Origin: Mermis nigrescens
Taxonomy: Eukaryota > Nematoda > Enoplea > Mermithida > Mermithidae
Reading direction: 5' to 3'
Assembly (NCBI GenBank): GCA_036768485.1
Contig: JAVLUZ010000154.1
Coordinates: 42,612,284 to 42,676,283 of the forward strand
DNA length: 64,000 bases
This document shows positions 32,383 to 43,733 of this stretch, one piece after another. Position 1 is the stretch's first letter; each line of letters begins with the position of its first letter. Under the pieces are notes generated by a model. That model made no database searches. It saw only the letters and a program-made list of their open reading frames with translations, and had not been told where the DNA came from. The position numbers and the translations under genes are program-made.

Positions 32383-33473
32383 AATCTCGCTCTCTCGCTC
32401 TCTCGCTCCCTCCTCCCTCCCTCCCTCGCTCCCTCCCTCCCTCCCTCGCTCCCTCCCTCGCTCCTCCCTCACTCCCTCCCTCCCTCCCTCCCTCCCTCCC
32501 TCCCTCCCTCCGTTTAGTGAATCTCGCCTCTCGCTCTCTCGCTCCCTCCCTCCCTCCCTCCTCCCTCGCTCCCTCCCTCCCTCCCTCCCTCCTCCCTCGC
32601 TCCCTCCCTCCCTCCCTCCCTCCCTCCCTCGCCCCTCCCTCCCTCCCTCCCTCCCTCCCCGCTCCCTCCCCGCTCCCTCCTCGCTCCCTCGCTCCCTCCC
32701 TCCCTCCCTCCCTCCCTCCCTCCCTCCCTCCCTCCCTCCCTCCCTCCCTCCCTCCCTCCCTCCCTCCCTCCCTCCCTCGCCCCTCCCTCCCTCCTCTCGC
32801 TCCCTCGCTCCCTCGCTCCCTCCCTCCCTCCCTCCTCCCTCCCTCCCCGCTCCCTCCCTCCTCCCTCCCTCCCTCCCTCCCTCCCTCCCTCCCTCCCTCC
32901 CTCCCTCCCTCCCTCCCTCCCTCCCTCCCTCCCTCCCTCCCTCCCTCCCTCCCTCCCTCCCTCCCTCCCTCCCTCCCTCCCTCCCTCCCTGCCCTCCCTC
33001 CGCTCCCTCCCCGTCCCTCCCTCCCTCCCTCCCTCCCTCCCTCCCTCCCTCCCTCCCTCCCTCCCTCCCTCCCTCCTCCCTCCCTCCCTCCCTCCCTCCC
33101 TCCCTCCCTCCCTCCCTCCCTCCCTCCCTCGCCTCCCGTCCCTCCCTCCCTCCCTCCCTCCCTCCCTCCCTCCCTCCCTCCCTCCCTCCCTCCCTCCCTC
33201 CCTCCCTCCCTCCCTCCCTCCCTCCCTCCCTCCCTCGCCTCCCTCGCCTCCCTCCCTCCCTCCCTCCCTCCCTCCCTCCCTCCCTCCCTCCCTCCCTCCC
33301 TCCCTCCCTCCCTCCCTCCCTCCCTCCCTCCCTCCCTCCCTCCCTCCCTCCCTCCCTCCCTCCCTCCCTTTGCTGCCCATCCCATCCCTCACTCCCTCAC
33401 TCCCTCCGAATCCCTCCCTCTCTCGCTCTCTCCCTCGCTCACTCTCTCGCTCCCTCCCTCCCTCCCTCCCTCA
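32383..33473. repeat. CCCT/GGGA microsatellite, about 1.1 kb
   Basis: A nearly uninterrupted CCCT array with scattered CGCT and CCT interruptions. It begins with CTCGCTCTCTCGCTC units that repeat after GTTTAGTGAAT at 32,357, 32,371 and 32,511. It produces long artefactual open frames on both strands (Pro-Ser-Leu and Gly-Arg-Glu repeats) that should not be annotated as proteins. The minus strand is a run of GGGA and is a strong candidate for G-quadruplex formation. It truncates the 3' end of Helitron-like copy C. Confidence 0.95.
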
Positions 33474-36400
33474 GCTGAAAATTACACTTTCTCTAATCAA
33501 CGCAAAAAATCGAAGTATATTCTGCGGCCAACAGATTAAAATAAATATTTAACCATAAAAATGATTGAAAAAGTAGCACGTTAGCTATGCAGTAGCTATG
33601 GGAAATGATATTGAGTAAACTAACAGTCTTTCAAAGCCAATTGAATGAAATAGCAAACATCGATGCATCCAAGACAATTGAAGAAATTGTTGGTTTAAAA
33701 CAGTTGGAAACGCGTAAGTTGACTTGAAACAGACTAAATGTAGGTACAGCATTCCCGTAACGATTGTGTGCACTAATAAATCGGCCCCTGCTTTGCTTGC
33801 TATAATGGTCATAACAAAATAGAACAACTTTAAATACAATACCACTTAGTTTTCTATCAATCAGGAAACATATGTACATACGAAGCTAGTCAGCGTTGCT
33901 ACTTGCCAGCAATTAAAATAAGTAACCATTATAGATTTCGTTTATACACTCTTATCTGAACCTTTGGACATTATTTAAAAAAGAAACTTTTTAGAGGCCG
34001 CAGAATATACTTCGATTTTTTGCGTTGCTTAGAGAAAGTGTAATTTTTAGCAGATTTTGCGACTTTAGGTAGATTTTTCCTAGTCCCCTCCTTTTACATC
34101 CTTAATAATCCACAATTCCAAGTATATTCATCTTTTTTGTTCCATCGGAGCATTTTTCTTTGCTAGTACCCTACTTTTAATTAGCATGATTTCAGTACAT
34201 CAGTCAGTAAACACATACAGTAACATGCCACAATAATGACAGCAGTCCAAGAACGTGGAAAACAATATTGTTCTTAACATCAGCATTATCCTTTTTAAAC
34301 AAGACAACCTTACATTATTTAAACAGATCAAGGTTTTTCAGCAAAAACTCAAAAACTTTACGCAAATATCAAGTGTAAGGAACACTAACGCTTAGATTTT
34401 GAAGTAAAATAAATTTGTAGTATAAACTACATATTAACAACAAATGAATAGTGCAAACTTTACACAACTACTAGGTGTAGAGAAAACTAACAGTCAGATT
34501 CCCAATTCTGATTTAACGTAGAACATTTTGCAAAAAAATTAAGCTTCCGCAAGGCTCTAGAACTAAAGTTAATATGCAGTGTAAACCTTACACAACCACA
34601 GAGTGTAAAGAAGACTTTAGTCGGATTCGTAATTCTAATATTACTCAGATATTACGATAAAGATTTATGAAAAAATTGAGTCTCCACAATAACCCGAGAA
34701 CAAATAAACATCAGTTGCAAACTACTTCACACCACTGTTGAGTATAAGCAAACGCGCTCAACTAGCGTCTCACATTTGATTCCTGGTACATTTTTAGACT
34801 CTAGAAAAAGTCAAGCTTCTCCAGGGCTCTAGAACTAAAGTTAATATGCGGTGTAAACTTTACACAACCACAGAGTGTAAAGAAAATTTCAGTCGGATAC
34901 GTAATTCTGATATTACTCTGATATTACGATCAACATTTATGAAAAAATTAAGTCTCCACAATGGCCCGAGGACAAATAAATATCACATGTTAACAACTTA
35001 CACCACTGTTGTGTGCAAACAAACTGGCGTATCACATTTGGTTTCTGGTTCATTTTTAGACTTGAGATCATGTCCAGACTCATAACCCAGAACTTGACAG
35101 AAAAAACAAGACAGAAACACGTTTAACTCTCCCACTTTTTGACTTTACACCTCCCGAAAAAGCTAAATACTGATGTAAACAAACGCAATTCGCTGTGACG
35201 CGTACCCCTTAGAAAGTACTTTATTTTTATCCTATTCGACCTCGCCTGACTTCTGAAGAGAGAAAGTGGCGAACAAAAAATGGACAAACACGTATTTTCC
35301 ACTGTCCACCACATTGTAAACTTTAAAAATCTGAACCTAACGCCCCTTTGAATGTAAATCAATTCGGTTCGGGCCAGTTTGTTGCCCTTTGATTGTAGTA
35401 CGTTTGTATATGCCAAACTTATGTTCCGCAAAATATTTGATATGATTTACCAATCAAAATACGAAAAAACCCGTTTTTTTGCCCATTTTACACCTCAGAT
35501 TTCGAACTTTACACCCCATAAACAAGTCAATATTACGTTTTTTTGAACGCGGCTTGCTTCGACGTGTAGCCATTAGAAGTTACTTCATTTCTATTTTATT
35601 CAATTCACCCCAACTCTTAACCGAAAAAGTTGGCAGAGAAATCTCGGACAAAATCTGTTTTTTTACTCATCCACTAGAGTGTAAAGTTTAAACACCTGGT
35701 ACTAACTGCGGATTGATTGTAGAAGAGTTTGCTGGTAAGCACAAGATAGCCCTTGATCCGTAGTACATTTCTGTCAGAAAAAATTTCCTAAAACTCATAA
35801 CCGGAGTTGTTGGCAGACATGAACAAGTCGAAAACTCGGCCGAAATGTGTCTTTTCACCCCCATATTTTCGCACTCTTTACACTCCCATTCGAGAACTGA
35901 GGCGAAATTCAAAAATTAAAAAAGTGTTTTCTGCAGAACCTAAATAGATGAATAAGTCAAATAAAGTGCATGGTTTTGCAGAAAGAATTAAAAAATAAAA
36001 AAGTCAGCATTCAGAAGATTCGAACCATCATTCTTTTCTTAAGACAGCATCCGAGAACGGAGTTCTAACCACTGCGCCAACTCGACCTTTCGGCAGATTT
36101 CAGCTTGATTATACTATTTTAGAAAATATTCATCATTCTACTGAAGTTTAAGAATAGTGCATTTATGATGATAAAAAATAATTATTTATTAAAGACGAGT
36201 CAAAAACCTCTGAAATAAGAAAAATCTGATCAAAAATATGCAATACGGAGTTATCTATCGGCATTTGAAAATAGATGTAGATATAATTCAAAGTTCACCT
36301 CTTCATACCTCAACAAACACTGGCTGTAGAAAAGTTTAAAGGTCAGATTCGTTATTCTGACCTTACGGAGAATATTTTTAAAAAAATTCATCATCCACGA

Positions 36401-37103
36401 CGCTCTGGTCGCAAAAATGCATCTCAGTGTAAACTTTACACTTATGCTAATACCGCAATATTAGGTGTATAGAAACAAAATAAACTGGGATCTTTAACGC
36501 TAAGGTCAGGGCACCTTTTAAGCATAATTAACATGTTCCGCCTACTTAGCGGAGTAGTTGAAGAAATATCGTTTTTCGTCTCGAACCCTTTACACTAAAA
36601 CGATCACAGATCAAGAAATATTGCGTTAAAAGAGAAAAGAAAAAAAGGTTCCACGAGATTTTGTAACCCTCTACATTATAAAACCAACTGGACTGCACAG
36701 AAACCCAAAATTGAGTTAGATAAGCTGAAAACAAGCAAAGAGTAAAAAAACCCGTATACTTTACATTTTTGTGCAACAACCATTGAGTGTAAAGAAATTT
36801 TAAGGTCAGATTCATAATCTACAGCTCGGGGGCAACATTTAAAAAAAATTGGCTCTCCGCAAATTATTTGATTTTTCGGTTTACACTTTACACACTCATT
36901 GCTAACTCGGTATTGAGTGTAAACAAAAAAAACACCGGCATCGAATTTTTTAATTATCCATCGATTAAAAAAAACCGCACCTCCCAGATGTGTGCCGTTA
37001 TAGCTGTGAGGGGGAACACAAATTTCGCACTCGCTGTGAAAAACATATAAGAAAAAAGGATGGCCAAGTATATTATAGGTAGCGCTATCGCGCTACCTAT
37101 GCA
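33474..37103 (-). mobile_element. Helitron-like element, copy C (3' truncated, with insertions)
   Basis: Minus orientation. The hairpin head is at 37,065-37,103 and borders a TA microsatellite. The array of TTTACAC/GTGTAAA motifs runs back to about 34,330. The 3' module is at 33,474-34,167, whose outer repeat is cut by the CCCT array while the inner one (33,993-34,167) is intact. A foreign segment of about 350 bp, including a tRNA-like sequence, separates the head (36,290-37,103) from the rest. Confidence 0.6.
36008..36096 (-). repeat. tRNA-like sequence, probably a SINE head or tRNA relic
   Basis: On the minus strand there is an A-box-like TTGGCGCAGTGGTTAGAA and, about 40 bp later, a B-box-like GGTTCGAATCT. 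These are followed by a T-run that could terminate RNA polymerase III. The T and acceptor stems do not pair properly, so it is unlikely to be a working tRNA gene. It sits within Helitron-like copy C in an insertion of roughly 350 bp. Confidence 0.45.
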
Positions 37104-38101
<998 letters not shown>

Positions 38102-38109
38102 TATATATA

Positions 38110-41100
38110 TCATAGGAAGCGCATTAACGCGTACCTATAATATACTTGGGTACCCCTAACACCTGTGCACCCCCTACAGCTATAACAGGACACATCTAGA
38201 AGGTGCGGCTTTTTTTAAAAGATAGATAATAAAAAAATTCGCTGCCCGTTTTTTTTGTTTTTCTTGAAACTCAAAACTGGCTGTGTAAAAAGGGTGTAAA
38301 GTTTTTGTGTAACGTTATAACATTTGTTGAATTTTGGGATGTTTTTAGACGGCATGTGGACAACTCAGTATTGACTCCTCAAATAAATTAATGACACAGA
38401 TTTGTAGAGGAAGGGATGCTCCAAAATGATTTTTTTTGTTTGTTGAAATTCGCATTAGTTCTCGAATGGCAGTGTAAAGAGTGCGAAAATCTGGGGTAAA
38501 AAAGCACATTTTGGTCGAGTTTTCAACATGCTTATGTCTGATACTAACTCCGGTTTTGAGTTTTTTAAAATGTTTTCTGACAGAAATGTAGAGCGGATCA
38601 AGGGCTACATTCGGCATATAAGCAAAGTCTTTTACGCTCCATGGTGAGTTAGATCCTGAGGTTTAAAGTTTACACTCTAGTTGATGGTGTAAAAACCGGA
38701 TTTTAACTAAGATTTCTCTGCCAAATTTTTTTGCTTTTGCGTCAGAGTAAATTGAATACAGCAGTAATAAAGTGCCTTTCTACACATCGCAGCAAACCGC
38801 ATTTAAAAAAACGCAATATTGAGTTATTTATGGGGGTGTAAAGTTCAAAATCAGAGGTAAAAAATGGGCGAAAAAACACGTTTTTTTCCGAATTTTGATT
38901 AATAAATCATAACAAATAATTTTTGCAAGAGAAGTTTGGCACACAGGAATGTACTACGATTTAAAAGCTACAAATTGTACCAAACCGAATTTCTTTAAAC
39001 TCAATGGGGAGTTCGGTACGGAATTTTAAAGTTTACAGTGTTCTAAATGATGGAAAATACGTTTTTGTTGCGTTTTTTGTTCGCCACTTTCTCCGTCCAG
39101 AAGTCGGGATAAGCCCAATAGAATAAAAATAAAGTGCTTTATATCGGGTGCATGTCAAAGCAAATTGTCTATACATTAATATTCAGCGAGTGTAAAGTCA
39201 AAAATTTGGTGTTTCAAATGCGTTTCTGTCTTGTTTTTTCTGCCTGCTTCTCCGGTTATGAGTCAGGGACACAATTATCAAGTCTAGAAATGGACCAGGA
39301 ATCAAATTTGATATGCCAGTCTGGCGCATATGTTTACACTCTACAGTGTTGTAAAGTGGTTTACACCTATTGTTAGTTTGCCCATAGAACATTATGGAGA
39401 CTTAATTTTTTCATAAATATTAATCGTAATATCGGAACAATATCACAATTACGAATCTGACCAAAATCTTCTTTACACTAGGTGTTTACATGAAGTTTAC
39501 ACTACATATGTATTTATCTTCGTTTTGAGCATTCCAGAAACCTAATTTTTTCCTGGAGTCTATAAATTTTCAAAAAATCAAATGTGAGACGTCACGTAGG
39601 CGCGTTTGTTTACATCCAACAGTGATGTAAAGTAGTTTACACTCATTGTTTATTTGTCCTCAGACCATTGTAGACATGCAATTTTTTCATAAATGTTGAT
39701 AATAATATCCGAGTAATATCAGATTTACAAATCGGAATAAAATCCTCTTTACACTAGGCGGTTGAGTAAAGATTACACTGCTAATTAATCTTCGTTCTAG
39801 AACTTTGCGAAAACCTGAATTTTTTTGCCGAAATCTGAAAATTTACATGGAATCAAATAAGGGACGTCAGCTGGGCGCGTTTGTTTACACTCAACAGTGA
39901 TGTAAAGTGGTTTACATATGTGTCTATTTGTCATTAAACCGTTATGGAGACGTAATTTTTTCAAGAATGTTGATCGTAATATGCGAGTAATATCGAATTT
40001 ACAAATCCGACTAAAATCTTCTTTACACTCGTTGCTAGTGTAAAGTTTACACTATATAATAAGCTTCATTCTAGAGCCTCACAGTAACTTATTTTTTCCC
40101 TAAAGTCCTAAAATATATATGAAAACAGATGTGATACGTCTGCTAGGGGCGCATGAAGAGTAGTGTAAAGTGATTAACACCTAGTGTTAATTTGTTCTTA
40201 GAACATTATAGAGGTTTCATTTCTTAATAAATGCTGATCGTTATATCAGAGCAATATCGAAATTATTAATCCCACTAAAATTCTTTACACTCTTGTGTAA
40301 AGTTTAAAATGTAAATTAAGTTTAACTCTAGAAAGTTTTGGAAGCATATTTCTTTACACAATGTTCTACGTAACATAAGAATTACTAATCAGAATGTTTG
40401 TTTCTTCTACAACTAGTAGCTTTGTATAGTTTAAACCATTCAATTATTAGAAGAACCGCACAGTAAATGAAATCTAGTATTGTATTTCCAAATCTTTCTA
40501 ATTAAAAGTAAGGTACTAGCAAAGAAAAATGCTCCGATGGAACAAAAAAGGGGAATATACTGGGGATTGTGAATTATCGAGGATGTAAAAGGAGGGGACT
40601 AGGAAAAATCTCCCTATGTTATATGCCAAAAATCGCAAAATATGTTAAAAATCAGACTTTCTCTAAACAATGCAAAAAATCGAAGTATATTCTGCGGCCT
40701 TTGAAAAATGTAAAAGTTTAGTAAACAATTGTTGTAGACATGTGTAAAAGAGTATCTACATAAGGTCTGCTGCACGTCAGCTTCCGTGTTTCCTACTGCT
40801 TCGAACCAACAATATCATCGATTGTCTTGAACGCATCGATATGTACTATTTCATTCAATTCGCTTACCTACTGCATTGCTAATTCGCTGCTTTTTTCAAT
40901 CAATTTTTTGGTAATTTGAATATTGTTTGCACTTTGACACTTAGAATGGCTGTTTCTGCTAAGTGACATGCTTAGTAATAATGAAATACGAACAACTTAA
41001 TTATGATTTGTTAACAGCATTTCACTTTCAGTCACATTATTAAGCAACTCAAAGTTGAATGAAGTCTGCAAAAAGTTGCATTATGTAATATGCTTTTAAG

Positions 41101-41333
41101 ATATTATGTCAATGAGAGAAAATTATTTTAAAATAATACGTTTTTTCAGAGACCGCAGAATATACTTCGATTTTTTGCATTGTTTAGAGAAAGTCTGATT
41201 TTTAACATATTTTGCGATTTTTGGCATATAACATAGGGAGATTTTCCTAGTCCCCTCCTTTTACATCCTCGATAATTCACAATCCTCAGTATATTCCCCT
41301 TTTTTGTTCCATCGGAGCATTTTTCTTTGCTAG
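38110..41333 (+). mobile_element. Helitron-like element, copy D (complete)
   Basis: A 3.2-kb element lying between A and T. The head is TCATAGGAAGCGCATTAACG and the tail is CTTTGCTAG. Its first 2.3 kb is nearly identical in order to copy A, with units of about 277 bp at 39,331, 39,608 and 39,884 each carrying TTTACACTCAACAGTG-type inverted motif pairs. The terminal module has inverted repeats at 40,517-40,700 and 41,151-41,333. It is arranged head-to-head with copy C. No coding capacity. Confidence 0.6.
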
Positions 41334-41628
41334 TATATTTATATATGTGTGAAAGTTTGTTTGTGTATGTCTGTCTGTATGTATGTTTGTTCGGGGTTGG
41401 CTCCGGCTCCATAATAGTTGGTGTGCTGACGTTTTGGCCCGAGGTTGGCCTACCGGGGGGAAGGATCCGTAGCGACATTACAATTCGATCAACCCCGCCC
41501 AGTTACCCTATACAGGGGTGCAGCGGGAGGCAGCCCTATGCTAAAGCATAGCATTTTTCGGGACATGACCGATTTATATACTAGCTGTACCTGATAGCTG
41601 TATGAAATTGAGATGTCTCTTGATGTCT

Positions 41629-41898
41629 AGGACGTGATATACCATACCCAGTGCTACAAGATATCCTCTGCTGTAAGATAGGTGTCCCAAAACATCAAAA
41701 ATATGGTTTGCACCAAAAAAATCTTTAAACATCCCAAAACATTAAAAAATGGTTTTGTCCAAAAAAATTTTTAAACACCTCGAAACATCAAAAATATGGT
41801 TTTGACCAAAAAAAATTTTTAAACCTCCGAAAACATCAAAAGTATGGTTTTGGACCAAAAAGGTTTTTTAATATTCCAAAACGTTAAAAATATGGTTA
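41629..41898 (-). repeat. Left half of repeat split by the LTR element
   Basis: Reverse complement of about 22,705-22,985 of the dispersed repeat. It ends ATATGGTTAT at the LTR boundary; the right half continues at 56,807 with TTTATGATCAAAC. The unsplit copy reads GGTTATGATCAAAC, so GTTAT (left) / TTTAT (right) is the 5-bp target duplication with one mismatch. Confidence 0.85.
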
Positions 41899-42943
41899 TG
41901 TAAATACATGGCCCCTAGCGTCTACGGAATCGACGCAGGAACGCGGATGTATTTGCCTTCGAGACTTACTTAGGTACGTAGGTACTTAGATCTGCACTTA
42001 GCGCTGGCCCCGATCGCTTAGCCTGGGATCGCTTCGATCCTTGGACCCTCACAGACCTTACGGCTTCGATCCCCTCGGTCCTAATATTGCTGACCGCTTC
42101 TGGTCGGGTGATCTCAGCAGCTACGCCCTAAGACCTAAGGCTACCTACCTAGTCTCGGAATTGCCGCGGAGGTCAGTTGACCTATCTCAAACCTCAAGTT
42201 GATTATTTAACTTATTTTCAAGATTCGATTCCAACAGAAATGTTTTATGGTTCCTAATGTGTATAGCACAATAAACCTTGAAAACAACAACAACGAGCTC
42301 TATACTGATCAATCATCCTTAAAGATTAAATAATATTTTTGATCAATTTTTGGTTTGAGAAAAGAATTAAGGTTTTCGAACAAAATAAGCAATCATATGG
42401 AATTTACCTATCCGTCCACTCAGAAGAGTCGAAGTCCTCGACGTGGGAATTTCCGACCTTACCCTCGGTATATCCGAAACCCCTGGGTAGGTTTTCTCCA
42501 ATTTATTTCAAACGCTGAATACACGGCCTAACTGCCGGACAACAAAAATAACGCAAAAGAAAAACAAAACGTACGCAACTATACACTCGTACGATTGCCA
42601 ACAAGAATGCCAACAAGACTAACTACACTGGCCTCAAGGGACCATTACAGTAAAATAAACAAACGTCAAATTAACGTAATACTGGAACACTTTTATCTCA
42701 GATCAATTATTCTAAGCTAATACGAGCGGTATGCATTAAACAATTACTATTATCATATACTTAACTCTATGTTACCGGACAAGTATCTTATTGTTTTTTA
42801 TTATTGAAAATTGGGAAAAAGTGGGAAGACCGAAGGCATAGCCCACAGTACACTATCGTGGATAGCTACTAGTATTGGCTATGTGAGTGGCTACCGCGAA
42901 CTGCTAAGGCAAGTTCGCCAAACGTGTAACTCTCGTAGTTACA
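41899..42943 (-). repeat. 3' LTR (1,045 bp)
   Basis: In element orientation it starts TGTAACTACGAGAG and ends CATGTATTTACA, so TG..CA ends. It matches 55,764-56,806 almost throughout, with scattered substitutions and one-base indels (for example GAACGCGG versus GAACCGG). It contains AAGGTTTATTGTGCTATAC (element strand), where the AATAAA seen on the plus strand at 42,269 is probably incidental. Confidence 0.95.
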
Positions 42944-42953
42944 CTCCCCCACG
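42944..42953 (-). promoter_or_regulatory. Polypurine tract for plus-strand priming
   Basis: In element orientation CGTGGGGGAG directly abuts the TGTAAC start of the 3' LTR. A G-rich purine tract at exactly this place is the expected primer site for second-strand synthesis in LTR elements. Confidence 0.8.
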
Positions 42954-43733
42954 TATAGAAAAAAATTTGAAACGCAGTGGAGAATTTTTCGGGGGTACAC
43001 CATCAACACTAGCGTCTGCAACGCTTCTACTAACTCGGCACTCCGGCGTTTGCAACGCCTCTACTCTGGCGTCCGCAACGCCTCATCCTGAGCGAACGTG
43101 AAAAACGAAAATAAAAGAACGAAAAAATAACAAATAGCGATAACAAATAACGGTCAACGCATGACCTCGTTCGCACTCAGGAACCTCTCGAGCAACACTC
43201 TGAATGGCGCTAGGTATAACTATATTGTTGCCCGAGTAATGATGAACTCCAGTCTTGGACAGCATAGCATAATATTCGATCTCGCTGCCCAATTAGCCTC
43301 CTTCAGTCCCCGGGTAATGAGAAAAATTTTGAATTGAAAAGGTTTTAAGATTGGGTATAAATTAACCCCTTGTCCGTTAAAGAGTTAAGATACCATAATA
43401 GTAACACCGCTATTGAGCAAAAATTAAGACACGGAATGATAAGGCAAAATTATGCTGAGCAAAAATTAAAGACACTGACGAGTTAAAACACGAGGTAACG
43501 ATTAAAAACGAAAAATGGCAAATTATGCGAGATAACGGGGAAAATAAGAGCACCGTCAGAGAAAAATTTACAGCAAGAAAAAAATGACAAGAGAAAAATT
43601 ACACAGAAAATAAACGATACGTGATGTCCTGGGATCCACATCAGGACGAAAAACGAAAAATGACGAAAAAGCTGCTGGTCGAATTCGACGCCTAACGCAG
43701 AGTTCCAAAAGTTCTGTACGTCGAACTTGTAAA
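42954..43733 (-). other. 3' non-coding region of the LTR element
   Basis: About 780 bp between the last ORF and the PPT, without a convincing reading frame. It contains a short tandem repeat, about three units of a roughly 24-bp motif with GCGTCTGCAACGC / GCGTCCGCAACGC, at 43,008-43,086. Short A-rich runs are common. Confidence 0.6.

Noticed and set aside
32343..33539. Very long Pro-Ser-Leu and Gly-Arg-Glu open frames on both strands
   Set aside because: They are translations of the CCCT/GGGA microsatellite, open in several frames at once, so they are not genes.
36008..36096. Functional tRNA gene
   Set aside because: A and B box-like motifs are present but the acceptor and T stems do not pair, so it was kept only as a SINE or relic.
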